Assembly: GCF_018437505.1 (NCBI RefSeq)
Contig: NZ_CP072467.1
Span: forward strand, 2,604,001 to 2,668,000
Direction of reading: 5' to 3'
Source: Spiractinospora alimapuensis
GTDB lineage: Bacteria > Actinomycetota > Actinomycetes > Streptosporangiales > Streptosporangiaceae
Length of the DNA: 64,000 bases
The translations under genes and the position numbers were made by a program. Each line of letters opens with the position of its first letter. Position 1 is the stretch's first letter. Shown in pieces: positions 15,934-24,410 of the stretch. Below the pieces are notes generated by a model that searched no databases, was not told the origin of the DNA, and worked only from the letters and a program-made list of their open reading frames with translations.

Positions 15934-16687
15934 CGCTCCATCAGGCCCGTGAGGAGGTGCCGGTACCAGGGGTCGGTCGCGACCCGCTCCGGCGCGCTCG
16001 TCAGGCCCACGCTCAACGCGGGCACGGAGGACGCTCGGCCGATGACGTCGGCGACCGTTTGTCGCACCCGCTCCTTCCCGGCCCCGTTCGCGGTGGGGAA
16101 GAGCTGTCCCGTCAGTTCCGCGGGGTCCACGACGTCGGTGTCCAGGTGGACCAGGTGGGGGCGGGACGCGATGTGGTCGGCGACGGGGTCCTCCACGGCG
16201 GCCCGGCGGATCCGCGACGTCCGCAGGTATTCAGCCTCCGACGGGTCCAGGTCGCGTGCGCCGACGAGCAGGATGTCGTCCTCGAGGAACGGGCGCAGCC
16301 CCATGGGCCGACCCCACAGCTCGGGCCGGTAGCCGAGCAGAACGCTCAGGGGCATTCCGCCGAGGTAGCCGGACGGGGTCGTCTCCAGGGTCTGGAGGTC
16401 ACCGTGCGCGTCCAACCACACGATCCCCGGCTCGACGCCGGCCCGCTGGAGCCCCGCTGCGACCCCGAGCGCGACCATGCAGTCGCCAGACGCGACGACC
16501 ACCTGCTCGCCACGTCCCACGATCGCGGCGACGTGCTGGGCGACCACCTCGTGCAGGGCGACCATCCGACCCAGACGTCCGCGTCGGGCAAGGTGACGGC
16601 CACGATCGTGGCCGGAACACCGTCGGGGACCGCGAGGTCGGGAAGGTACTCGTCGAGGTGGTAGGGGACCCACAGCAGCGTTCTCAT
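15930..16687 (-). pseudogene. Arginase/ureohydrolase-family gene with one frameshift
   Basis: The reading frame starts MRTLLWVPYHLDEY at 16687 and runs about 40 residues to DADVWV. A -1 change near 16570 is needed to continue into MVALHEVVAQHV and the rest. The second part keeps ureohydrolase metal motifs WLDAHGD and HLDTDVVDP, while the first motif reads SGDC instead of GGDH, a variant I recall in some actinobacterial members. One missing base could be a real mutation or an assembly error. A shorter product could start at the ATG at 16565 but would lack the first beta strands. The family hydrolyses guanidino compounds; the substrate here is not assigned. Confidence 0.75.
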
Positions 16688-16729
16688 CGCGGCATTCTAG
16701 CCACGAGGGGGCCCGCCACCACGCGTGCG

Positions 16730-17248
16730 TCAGGCTCCGACGGCCAGGGCCTCGTTGAGCGCGGGGGCCGCGACAGCGGCCCAGGCGCGGACGACGCCGG
16801 CTGGGTCGCCGAGCTCGGACTCCGAGAGCAGCAGGCCCGGCTCCGCGACCCACGCGCCGAGGTCGGAGAAGACGAGGCGGAGGTCCTCCTCCACCCCGTG
16901 CCCGTTGCGGAGGTCGGGGACCGCGGCCACGGGAACCACGACGGCGTGGCCGAGAGCGAGCTCCGGCAGCCGGTCGAGGAACACCTTGAGCAGTCCGGTG
17001 TAGGTACCGTGCGCGAACGGTGACGCGACCACGATGATCTCGCTGCGCAGCACGGTGTCGACGGCGTCGGCGACCGGCCCGTTGGGTGTCGGGTCGAGCA
17101 GGGCCTGTCCGAAGGCGGCCAAGTCGATGACATCGGGCGTCGTCGAGAGGTGTGCGTCGGCCGCGAGGGCTCCAGCGGCGTCGACCGCGGCGTCGCGCAG
17201 GGCGGAGTGGGGCTGGGAGTGGGCGACGAGCACGCTGAGATTCGTCAT
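16730..17248 (-). CDS. NAD(P)H-dependent FMN reductase-like protein
   Basis: 172 residues of the flavodoxin-like NADPH-dependent FMN reductase family: MTNLSVLVAHSQPHSALRDAA, then VVASPFAHGTYTGLLKVFLDRLP, the flavin-binding region typical of SsuE/MsuE proteins. AGGAG lies seven bases before the ATG at 17248, which rejects a longer open frame to 17383. Cytoplasmic flavin reductase supplying FMNH2 to a monooxygenase; no monooxygenase lies nearby. Confidence 0.85.
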   Translation of the reverse strand: MTNLSVLVAHSQPHSALRDAAVDAAGALAADAHLSTTPDVIDLAAFGQALLDPTPNGPVADAVDTVLRSEIIVVASPFAHGTYTGLLKVFLDRLPELALGHAVVVPVAAVPDLRNGHGVEEDLRLVFSDLGAWVAEPGLLLSESELGDPAGVVRAWAAVAAPALNEALAVGA

Positions 17249-17556
17249 CAGTATTCTCCTGGGTCGGCCGCCGTTGGGCGGCCATGCAAAGACGACTAGG
17301 GGTTGAGGCAGATCCCTAGCCGTGACACAGCGCGCTGGCCTGCTGTCGAAGATCGACATGCAGGCGGGCCACGAGCAATTCACCAGGAGACATCTCCGCC
17401 ATCATCCGGTCACCCGCGCGGCCGCGTCAATGGGCGGGGCGCCATCGGTCGCGAATTCGGGTGTGGTCTTCGGCATAGGCACCCCAATGTCACTACTCTG
17501 TGAAATTACTGAGGGACAATGAGTAGCCAAAGCGACGAACGAAGGGGGACCGTTCG
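17249..17556. promoter_or_regulatory. Divergent intergenic region with CTAGGG inverted repeat
   Basis: 308 bp without a credible gene. It contains one inverted repeat, CTAGGG (17296-17301) and CCCTAG (17314-17319), placed to act on the flavin reductase promoter. Short open frames at 17303-17522 have no SD and no recognisable content. Confidence 0.4.
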
Positions 17557-17877
17557 ATGGGCAAGGCCAAGCGCACCCGTGCCGCGAACGTCAGAAGCAA
17601 GGCCGCGGTGGGCGCGGCGAACACACCTGAGCGGCGACATCTCGCGTCGCTGGCCGGCGCGCTGACCTCGCACCAGGTCTGGGCCCGGGTCATCGAGGAG
17701 GACACCCCGGTCCTGCGCGTGAGCAACCCGGACTCGATCTACGCCACCGAGGACGTTCTCTGCGAGAGGAACGGCAGCGGACACGCCTTCCGGGCGTCCT
17801 TCGGAGTGGATCTGGGCACCACGGAGGACATCCCCGCGACGGCGGACCGCATCGCACGGCTCCTCGGCACCTCCTGA
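17557..17877 (+). CDS. Hypothetical protein, 106 residues
   Basis: I do not recognise a family. It starts MGKAKRTRAANVRSKAAVG, a strongly basic N-terminal 25 residues, and continues as a mixed soluble domain without membrane segments. AAGGGGGA lies seven bases before the ATG, and codon use matches the neighbours, so it is probably a real gene. Confidence 0.65.
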   Translation: MGKAKRTRAANVRSKAAVGAANTPERRHLASLAGALTSHQVWARVIEEDTPVLRVSNPDSIYATEDVLCERNGSGHAFRASFGVDLGTTEDIPATADRIARLLGTS

Positions 17878-17995
17878 GGGCCATTCGCCCCGTACGCGGG
17901 GGTGCGGCCACGGGGGGTGGCTACACGATCTTGCGTACGGGCGAGTACGTTCCCAGGCCATGGGCTGGCAGGGACACGATTCGTAGCATGGAGGC

Positions 17996-19192
17996 GTGTC
18001 CACTCGCTGGCCCCCTGTGCTCCTCGACGTCCTCGTCGCGCTGGCCCTGTCCGTCACGTTCTTCGCCCCGCACTTTCGCGACGTGGCGCGGGGGTTCCCT
18101 CCCGGCGCCGAGGTCGACCCCACGGGCTCCGTTCTGCTGATCGCCTGCGGTCTCGCGTTCGCGCTGCGTCGCCCCTGGCCCGGCCTGTATGTCGGCATCA
18201 CCGTCGCCATCGTGTTCGTGTACACCGCGCTGGGCCACGAGCCCGGCCCCGTCTTCCTCGCCCCCACCATCGCCCTGGCCGTGTGTTTCACCACGGTCGC
18301 GCCACGCTACTGGTTTCCGATCCTCCTGACCTGCGGTGTCGGCTACATGATCGCCCTCAACTGGCAGAACCCGACCCTCGGCTCGGTCCTGTACACCGCT
18401 GCCCTCTGGTTCGGCACGGGTGGGGCGCTGGCCCTGGGCATCTCCCTGTACCGCAACAACCTCATCGCCGTCACCCGACGGGCGGAGCACGCCGAACGAA
18501 CGCGGGAGCAGGAGGCCCAGCGGCAGGTCGCCGACGAAAGGATCCGGATCGCCAGGGAACTCCACGACGCGGTGGGCCACCGGCTGGCGACCATCAGTCT
18601 CCAGGCCGGGGTCGCCAACCATCTCGCCGGCGCCGCGCGACCCACCGACGAGCCCGACCCCACCCAGGAGGCACTCGCCGCGATCCGGCAGGAGAGCACC
18701 GACGCGCTCCGCGAGCTCCGCACCACTGTGGGGATCCTCCGGGAACACGACGCCACGGAGGCCGATCGGGCCCCGACGGACCCCGCACCCCGGCTCGAGG
18801 ACCTACGTTCCCTGGTGCGGACCATGGGTGCCGCCGGGATGGAGCTCCGCGCCGAGCTGGACCTCAGCACCGCCGAGGTGCCGGACATGGTGGCCGCCGC
18901 CTGCTACCGCGTCGTGCGGGAGGCCCTCACCAACGCCGCCCGGCACGCCCCCGACACCCCCGTCACACTCCGCGTCGCGCCGCTGCCACACGGCCTGGAG
19001 ATCGACGTACGCAACGGCCTGGAAGCATCAGGTGGCGGAGGGGGGCAGGGCGTCGGGCTGCTCGGCATGCGGGAACGGGTGACCGCCCTCGGTGGCGTGT
19101 TCGAGGCCGGCCCCGAGCCCTCCGGCTCCTTCCGGGTCTGGGCCGTCCTCCCGTTCGATCGTGCGGTCGCACCGCCGGTGGGTGCGTCGTGA
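17996..19192 (+). CDS. Two-component sensor histidine kinase (NarL-type partner)
   Basis: 398 residues. The N-terminal membrane part has about five hydrophobic helices (residues 8-155). A HisKA_3 dimerisation domain with phospho-accepting His190 (ARELHDAVGHRLATI) follows, then a HATPase domain with N-box EALTNAARHA and G-box GVGLLGMRERV. This is the DesK/NarX class that phosphorylates LuxR-type response regulators. The signal is unknown. It starts at GTG 17996 with TAGCAT six bases upstream, so possibly leaderless. It overlaps the response regulator gene by four bases. Confidence 0.93.
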   Translation: MSTRWPPVLLDVLVALALSVTFFAPHFRDVARGFPPGAEVDPTGSVLLIACGLAFALRRPWPGLYVGITVAIVFVYTALGHEPGPVFLAPTIALAVCFTTVAPRYWFPILLTCGVGYMIALNWQNPTLGSVLYTAALWFGTGGALALGISLYRNNLIAVTRRAEHAERTREQEAQRQVADERIRIARELHDAVGHRLATISLQAGVANHLAGAARPTDEPDPTQEALAAIRQESTDALRELRTTVGILREHDATEADRAPTDPAPRLEDLRSLVRTMGAAGMELRAELDLSTAEVPDMVAAACYRVVREALTNAARHAPDTPVTLRVAPLPHGLEIDVRNGLEASGGGGGQGVGLLGMRERVTALGGVFEAGPEPSGSFRVWAVLPFDRAVAPPVGAS

Positions 19193-19896
19193 CCGCGATC
19201 CGCGTCGTCCTCGCCGACGACCAGAACCTGGTGCGTGCGGGGATGCGCTCCCTGCTGTCCGCCGAGCCGGACATCGAGGTCGTGGGCGAGGCGTCGGACG
19301 GCGACCACGCGATGCGGGTGATCCGGGAGGTGCGGCCCACCGTCGTGTTGATGGACATCCGGATGCCGCACCGCGACGGTCTCCAGGCCACGCGGGACAT
19401 CGCGGAGGACCCTCACCTCGCGGACGTGCACGTGGTCATCCTGACGACCTTCGAGCTGGATGAATACGTCTATGCCGCGATCCGGGCCGGCGCGACGGGC
19501 TTCCTGCTCAAGGACGCCGAACCCACCGAGCTGGTCCGGGGCGTTCGGGTGGCGGCCACCGGCGACGCGTTGCTGTCGCCGGCGATCGCGCGGCGGCTCA
19601 TGGCGGGCTTCGCCGCCGCCCCCGACGGTCCGCCCAACCACGAGCGCGCGCGGGACCTGCCCCTGCTGACGGAGCGGGAGCGCGACATCGTCCGTCTCGT
19701 CGGGCACGGCCTGTCCAACGACGAGATCGCCCAGCACCGGGTGATCAGCCCGGCGACGGTGCGGACCCATGTGTCCCGCTCCCTGCTCAAGACGGGGTCG
19801 CGGGACCGGGCCCAGCTCGTGGTCTTCGCCTACGAGGCGGGGCTGGTCGTCCCCGGCCGGGGACTCGGTTCCGAGGGCACCGATTCCCCTCGCTGA
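19189..19896 (+). CDS. NarL/FixJ-family response regulator
   Basis: 235 residues. The receiver domain carries Asp10/Asp11 and phospho-acceptor Asp56 (VVLMDIRMP), with FLLKDA as the conserved Lys. The C-terminal LuxR HTH is LTERERDIVRLVGHGLSNDEIAQ. The GTG start overlaps the kinase stop (GTGA), so the pair is coupled. A much longer open frame from 17902 contains this gene, but its upstream part is the kinase gene read in another frame. The last 67 bp overlap the convergent YhhN gene. Confidence 0.94.
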   Translation: MTAIRVVLADDQNLVRAGMRSLLSAEPDIEVVGEASDGDHAMRVIREVRPTVVLMDIRMPHRDGLQATRDIAEDPHLADVHVVILTTFELDEYVYAAIRAGATGFLLKDAEPTELVRGVRVAATGDALLSPAIARRLMAGFAAAPDGPPNHERARDLPLLTERERDIVRLVGHGLSNDEIAQHRVISPATVRTHVSRSLLKTGSRDRAQLVVFAYEAGLVVPGRGLGSEGTDSPR

Positions 19897-20531
19897 GCAC
19901 GCTCTCGCAGTAGGCCGGTCACGATGAGGAACTGGGCGACCGTGTAGGTCGCCATGACGAGCTGCCCCAGTCCGTCGACACCGCCGGCGCTGAGTCCCAC
20001 CATGAAGTCGGAGACCACGAAGACGAGCGCCCCGACGGCCACACCGAACCGCACCCCGGCGGCGGTGGCGGCCATCACCGCGAGCAGTGCCCCGTACAGC
20101 GCGACCGCGACGGCGCTGATCAGGTCGTCCATCATCGGCCACAGCAGCGTGACGGCGCCCGCCCACACCACGGCGTAGACCAACGGGACCGGCCACCGGC
20201 CCCGCAGCCGCCGAAGCGCGCCCAGACTCAGGAAGACCCCGGTGTAGGCCAACTGGGCGACACCGAACAGGCTCACGCCGACGAGGAACGCCCGCGTCCC
20301 GGGAAACAACAGCGCGATGTCGGCCAACCATGACGCCGCCAGCGCCAACATCACCACCGCGGGGATCCCCCGCGTCACCCGCCCGCCGACCGACGCCGCG
20401 ACGTAGCACGCCAGCAACGGCATCAGCAGCGACTTGGTGACCCAATGCCACTCCGGCGACCCCACCGTCAGCCCGACGAGGTCGAGTGCGACCGTCACCC
20501 AGAACAGCACGAGAACGACACGAGCGAGCAT
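19830..20531 (-). CDS. YhhN/TMEM86-family membrane protein (lysoplasmalogenase-like)
   Basis: 233 residues with about eight membrane helices. Conserved YhhN features: VTKSLLMPLLACYVA, ASWLADIALLFPG and GALVFVVSDFMVGL, where the acidic residues and Lys of the family are kept. Eukaryotic relatives hydrolyse the vinyl ether of lysoplasmalogens; the role in an actinomycete is unproven. AAGGGA lies six bases before the ATG at 20531. The 3' end overlaps the response regulator coding sequence by 67 bp. Confidence 0.88.
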   Translation of the reverse strand: MLARVVLVLFWVTVALDLVGLTVGSPEWHWVTKSLLMPLLACYVAASVGGRVTRGIPAVVMLALAASWLADIALLFPGTRAFLVGVSLFGVAQLAYTGVFLSLGALRRLRGRWPVPLVYAVVWAGAVTLLWPMMDDLISAVAVALYGALLAVMAATAAGVRFGVAVGALVFVVSDFMVGLSAGGVDGLGQLVMATYTVAQFLIVTGLLRERAQRGESVPSEPSPRPGTTSPAS

Positions 20532-20609
20532 GAGATGTCCCTTCCCGACCACCGAAGGCACCAATCCGCCTGCCTCAGGGGAAGGACGGTCCCGGGGGTT
20601 GGTCCCGCG

Positions 20610-21110
20610 TCAGGCGGGAACGTTGCCCGGGGCCGCGCCCTCCTGGTGGGGGGTGCGCGGCGCGTCGGGATCGGCGTCGACCGTTGGGGCGCTCCCGTTG
20701 GCTAGGGCGTTGAGGACGGGAAGCGCGTTCGGTCGGAGGGCGTGGGGGAGGTTGTCGCCGAGGGCTTCGAGGCGGGTGGTTACGCGGTCGTGGACTTCGC
20801 GGCCGAGGCGGGCTCCGTCTGTGGTCAGGCCGATGAGGGACGCGCGGCGGTCCTTGGGGTTCTGGCGGCGGCGGACGAGGCCGCGGCGTTCGAGACGGTC
20901 CACCATGCCGGTCACGCTCGACTTTTCCAGGTCCAGGACGCGTCCGATCTCGCCCATGACCAGGGCCTGACCATCCAGGAGGCACAGCACGTGGGTCTGC
21001 TGAGGCGTGAGGCCATGCGCTCGGCCCTCCTCGACGAAGATGCGCTCGATCGTCGACGAGAGTGCGGCCAGCGCCGAGGAGATTCCCAGAGGCCGCGGCG
21101 TCTGTGTCAT
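20610..21110 (-). CDS. MarR-family transcriptional regulator
   Basis: 166 residues with a winged helix domain: LTPQQTHVLCLLDGQALVMGEIGRVLDLEKSSVTGMVDRLERRGLV, and wing RRQNPKDRRASLIGLT. The C-terminal 25 residues are low-complexity and acidic. GGAGG seven bases before the ATG at 21110 decides the start. It is divergent from an FAD/NAD oxidoreductase, with a pair of GTTCnC-N3-ACGAAC palindromes between them. Confidence 0.92.
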   Translation of the reverse strand: MTQTPRPLGISSALAALSSTIERIFVEEGRAHGLTPQQTHVLCLLDGQALVMGEIGRVLDLEKSSVTGMVDRLERRGLVRRRQNPKDRRASLIGLTTDGARLGREVHDRVTTRLEALGDNLPHALRPNALPVLNALANGSAPTVDADPDAPRTPHQEGAAPGNVPA

Positions 21111-21148
21111 GGGCACACCTCCGTCCCGTCCGAGCTTAGTTGACTTTG

Positions 21149-21185
21149 GTTCACGAGACGAACTAATTTGGTTCGTGTTACGAAC
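21149..21185. promoter_or_regulatory. Paired MarR operators
   Basis: Two palindromes, 21149-21163 (GTTCAC-GAG-ACGAAC, one mismatch) and 21171-21185 (GTTCGT-GTT-ACGAAC, perfect). Their starts are 22 bp apart, two helical turns, between the divergent marR and oxidoreductase genes. A further half-site ACGAACC follows near 21196. Confidence 0.75.
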
Positions 21186-21215
21186 AGTACGCACAACGAA
21201 CCAAAGGATCGAGAG

Positions 21216-22301
21216 ATGACCGAGACCGTTGTGATCGTCGGAGGCGGCTACGGCGGCATCACCGCCGCGAAGGCCTTGGACGAACATGCCGACGTCGTCC
21301 TGGTCGAGCCACGGGACACGTTCGTCCACAACATCGCGGCCCTCCGTGGGGTTGTGGACGCCACCTGGATCGACCGGATCTTCATGCCCTACGACCGTCT
21401 CCTGAGCCGTGGGCGGGTGGTGCGGGACCGCGCCACGGAGGTGACACAGCAGGGGGTACGCCTGGCCTCAGGAGAGTGGATCGCGGCGGACTACCTGGTC
21501 CTCGCGACCGGATCCTCCGTCCCGTTCCCCGCCAAGCCCGAGTCCCCCGACAGCGAGACGACGCGCGCCCGGATGCGCTCAGTCCAGCGGGACTTGGCGG
21601 ACAGCGACGACATCCTGGTGCTCGGCGGCGGCCCCACCGGGCTGGAGCTGTCCGGGGAGATCAAGTCGGCCTGGCCGGACAAGCGCGTCACCGTGGTCGA
21701 CCCGTCACCGGTGCTGCTCCCCGCGCTCCCGGAGGAGTTGCGGGTCGAGGTGCGTCGCCAGCTCGACGAGCTCGGCGTCACGATCCGCTCGGGCACACGC
21801 CTCGTCGAGGACCCACCAGGCCACCCCGGTGACCGGGCCTCGTTCACGGTGCGCACCGAGGACGGGGACCAGATCCAAGCGGACCTGTGGTTCCGGTGCT
21901 TCGGGTTCACCCCGCACACCGACTACCTTGGCTCCGACCTACTGTCCGCCCGTCGAGACGACGGCCTGTTGGACGTCACTCCCCAACTCCGCCTGGCGGG
22001 ACAACCCAACGTGTTCGTGGTGGGCGACATCGCCAACCTGCCGGAAGCCAAGATGGGTGGAAACGCGCAACGACAGGCGAACGTCGTCGCCGAGAACATC
22101 CGTCACCTCCTCAACGGCGACTCGGCCCTCGACAGCTACGCCCCCCTGAAACCCTGGGTCCTCCTGCCCCTCGGTCCCAAGGCAGGGGCCAGCTACACCG
22201 AGGAGACCGGCCTCCTCGACGCGGTCACCACCAGCGAGTACAAGGGAGCCGACCTCATGGTGGAGTACTTCCGCACGGAGCTTGGGCTCGACAGCGAGTA
22301 A
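21216..22301 (+). CDS. NAD(P)/FAD-dependent oxidoreductase (NDH-2/AIF-like)
   Basis: 361 residues of the pyridine nucleotide-disulfide oxidoreductase fold: an N-terminal FAD motif VVIVGGGYGGITAAKALDE, a second nucleotide motif ILVLGGGPTGLELSGEI near residue 135, and the C-terminal FAD motif NVFVVGDIANL. The closest classes are type II NADH dehydrogenase or FSP1/AIF-like quinone reductases. The ATG at 21216 follows the operator region. MarR control suggests induction by a redox-active or aromatic compound. Confidence 0.9.
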   Translation: MTETVVIVGGGYGGITAAKALDEHADVVLVEPRDTFVHNIAALRGVVDATWIDRIFMPYDRLLSRGRVVRDRATEVTQQGVRLASGEWIAADYLVLATGSSVPFPAKPESPDSETTRARMRSVQRDLADSDDILVLGGGPTGLELSGEIKSAWPDKRVTVVDPSPVLLPALPEELRVEVRRQLDELGVTIRSGTRLVEDPPGHPGDRASFTVRTEDGDQIQADLWFRCFGFTPHTDYLGSDLLSARRDDGLLDVTPQLRLAGQPNVFVVGDIANLPEAKMGGNAQRQANVVAENIRHLLNGDSALDSYAPLKPWVLLPLGPKAGASYTEETGLLDAVTTSEYKGADLMVEYFRTELGLDSE

Positions 22302-22334
22302 CGGGACGCACGGGGTGGGTGAGGCGTGGCATTC

Positions 22335-22366
22335 TATACAGCACCCAGCCGGCCTAATGCTGTATA
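22335..22366. promoter_or_regulatory. TATACAGCA inverted repeat
   Basis: Perfect 9-bp arms TATACAGCA and TGCTGTATA separated by 14 bp, in an AT-rich promoter directly upstream of a lipoprotein gene. A second nested pair, TTCTAT and ATAGAA, flanks it. The binding protein is unknown. Confidence 0.55.
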
Positions 22367-22387
22367 CACAATAGAAGAGGTTATGTC

Positions 22388-23041
22388 GTGCCCACACTCC
22401 CCTTACGGCTCCCCGCTCTCCCCTTCCTCGTCGTCGGAACACTCCTTCTGTCCGCGTGTGGCTCCGACCCCGCCCCGGAGGAGGACGACGCCGGGGGCGC
22501 CGCCGAGGAGACCACGGACACCGAGGAGTCCGAATCGGAGGACGCGTCCGCGGGGGACCTGCTCGCCGACGCGGAGTCCCTCCCTGTCGAGGCGCTCGGC
22601 CTGAGCGTTCCGGTGCCCGAGGGTTGGAGGCTAGAGGACCAGGGGCTGGAGTTCGGTGACGCCGCGGTCGTCGCTGAGGACGAGACGTCGCTGGTCGTCA
22701 TGGGTGGATTCGACGGGGTGATGGAGCCCCCGGAGGCGGGACTCGCTCCGCCGGATCTCGCCGCCCACGGGATGACCGCACTCGCGGAGTTCTACTATCC
22801 AGATGGTGTGACCCGCACCGGCCGCAGTGACGAGGAATGGGAGCTGGACGGACTGCCCGGCCACATGGTGGAAGAAGAGCTCACGCCGCCGGATCCCGAC
22901 GGCTTCTCGGGCACCGTCCAATACCTGGCACTCGACCGGGGAGACGCCGACCCCGTGTTCACGGCAGTCATCCACGAGCCGGGGAACGACGATCAGCAGG
23001 ATCAGGCCGTCGCGATCCGGGATGCGATCACTTTCGACTGA
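22388..23041 (+). CDS. Putative lipoprotein (paralogue 1)
   Basis: 217 residues. Signal peptide with lipobox ending at Cys24 (LLSAC), then an acidic linker (residues 30-55), then a globular part with VPVPEGWRLED, MVEEELTPPD and a C-terminal DAITFD. No known domain recognised. It is paralogous to the next gene, which ends DSLSFD and has the same order of elements, so this is a tandem duplication of surface lipoproteins. GTG start with AGAGG upstream, behind the TATACAGCA repeat. Confidence 0.75.
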   Translation: MPTLPLRLPALPFLVVGTLLLSACGSDPAPEEDDAGGAAEETTDTEESESEDASAGDLLADAESLPVEALGLSVPVPEGWRLEDQGLEFGDAAVVAEDETSLVVMGGFDGVMEPPEAGLAPPDLAAHGMTALAEFYYPDGVTRTGRSDEEWELDGLPGHMVEEELTPPDPDGFSGTVQYLALDRGDADPVFTAVIHEPGNDDQQDQAVAIRDAITFD

Positions 23042-23157
23042 CGTCGATGAGTGGAGCGGCGGGGCCTGGTCCGGCCTCGCCGCTTGCTTGTGGCTCGCTG
23101 GCGACCCCGGCGATGCTGAAAGTCGAAGCCGTCGAACAACGAAAGCCGAGGCGCCGC

Positions 23158-23739
23158 GTGATCCAACGGTGCACCCAGTCCCTGATCCCCGTCGTGGCCC
23201 TGTTGGCCCTGGCCGCGTGCGCGGGCGGCCCAGGTGGGGAACCTGGTGCGGACGACGAGGAACGACACCACATTCCCGAGGCGGGTACCCACGTCGTGGT
23301 GCCCGACGGCTGGGTGGCGGACACCGAGGACCTGCTCTTCGGTGAAGTCTCGGTGCAGCCGGACGTGTCCGCCATGGAGGCGGACGAGGCGCCGATGGCG
23401 ATCGTGCTCGTGGGACGGTTCGACGGGCTGTTCGTCGGTCCGGAGAGCGGGTCACTCCAGGACGTCGCCACCTCCAACGCCGCCAGCTTCGCGGAGTTCC
23501 TGTTCCCGGAGCCCGGGGAGCGCACGACCCTGGTGGACGAGGAACGGGAGATCGACGGTAATCCCGCGCGTGTGGTGGAGTTCGAGATCACCCAGGGGGA
23601 GACGCTGACCTACAGCCGGTTCCTCGTCGTCGACCGGCAGAACGACGACCCCGTGTTCGCCTACTTCGCGCACACCGAGACACCGGACGACCTCGTGGAG
23701 GAGGGAAACCACGTGCTGGACTCCCTCAGCTTCGACTGA
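23158..23739 (+). CDS. Putative lipoprotein (paralogue 2)
   Basis: 193 residues. Lipobox ends at Cys21 (ALAAC). The globular part parallels the previous gene: VVVPDGWVADTED, MAIVLVGRFDGLFVGPE, VFAYFAHTETPDD, DSLSFD. I chose the GTG at 23158 (GAGG six bases upstream); an in-frame ATG at 23113 would add a charged 15-residue extension to the signal peptide. Function unknown; probably cell-surface. Confidence 0.72.
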   Translation: MIQRCTQSLIPVVALLALAACAGGPGGEPGADDEERHHIPEAGTHVVVPDGWVADTEDLLFGEVSVQPDVSAMEADEAPMAIVLVGRFDGLFVGPESGSLQDVATSNAASFAEFLFPEPGERTTLVDEEREIDGNPARVVEFEITQGETLTYSRFLVVDRQNDDPVFAYFAHTETPDDLVEEGNHVLDSLSFD

Positions 23740-23823
23740 CAGGCACCGGCTGGCCCGCACCCCCAGGGTGCGGCGGCTAAGCGGCGAACCGTCCACCCCC
23801 GTCGCCGCTCCGCCTAGGCTGGA

Positions 23824-24288
23824 ATGATGTCCTCGTCCAACTCCCTCGTTCTGCGTCCTTGCGCCGGCCCGTCGGAATGGCCGCACCTCGCCCGGATCTG
23901 GCGCGGCGCCGTCACGGCCACGCACGACTTCCTCACCGAAGCCGACATCACCTACTACGAGGAGCGCCTGACGACGACGTACCTGCCGGCCGTGGAGGTC
24001 ACCGTCGCAGAGATCGACGGTGAGGCCGTGGGCTTCTCCGGCGTCGCCGACGGAACCCTGGAGATGCTGTTCGTCGACCCGTCCCGACACGGCCACGGCA
24101 CCGGAACAGCGCTCCTGTACGCCGCGTTCATGCACAACCCGGAGTTGCGCGTGGACGTCAACGAACAGAACCCCCAGGCGGTGGAGTTCTACCACCGCCG
24201 AGGGCTCGTCACCATCGGCCGCAGCCCGACCGACGGCGAGGGGCGCCCCTTCCCCCTGCTGCACCTCCGCGCGCCAACCACCCAGTAG
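23824..24288 (+). CDS. GNAT-family N-acetyltransferase
   Basis: 154 residues of the GNAT fold. Acetyl-CoA-binding motif A is MLFVDPSRHGHGTGTALLYAA near residue 80, followed by NEQNPQAVEFYHRRGLVTIGR. It resembles YjaB-type acetyltransferases; the substrate is unknown. TAGGCT just before the first ATG (23824) suggests a leaderless transcript; the next codon is also ATG. Confidence 0.9.
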   Translation: MMSSSNSLVLRPCAGPSEWPHLARIWRGAVTATHDFLTEADITYYEERLTTTYLPAVEVTVAEIDGEAVGFSGVADGTLEMLFVDPSRHGHGTGTALLYAAFMHNPELRVDVNEQNPQAVEFYHRRGLVTIGRSPTDGEGRPFPLLHLRAPTTQ

Positions 24289-24370
24289 CGAGGGACCAGG
24301 CCCCGGCGACCTCCTGGACACGACGCCTCGGACTCAGCGATATTTGCTGGGTGACGCACGCGGACGCGAC

Positions 24371-24392
24371 GGCCACACCACGCCGTGTGGCC
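24371..24392 (+). promoter_or_regulatory. Hairpin just before an RBS
   Basis: Perfect 8-bp stem GGCCACAC / GTGTGGCC with a 6-base loop, ending six bases before the AGGAGG of the DUF1989 gene. It could control access to the RBS. It does not match the guanidine-I riboswitch consensus as far as I can see. Confidence 0.4.
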
Positions 24393-24410
24393 CCGACAGG
24401 AGGTGTGAAC

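Noticed and set aside
17902-19188. Long open frame in front of the response regulator suggesting a fusion
   Set aside because: It is the histidine kinase gene read in another frame; the kinase frame has HisKA_3 and HATPase motifs, and the regulator begins at its own GTG.
24300-24410. Possible guanidine-I riboswitch upstream of the DUF1989 gene
   Set aside because: DUF1989 genes can be linked to such riboswitches, but the conserved ACGG and GGGAGA-type core elements are not seen.
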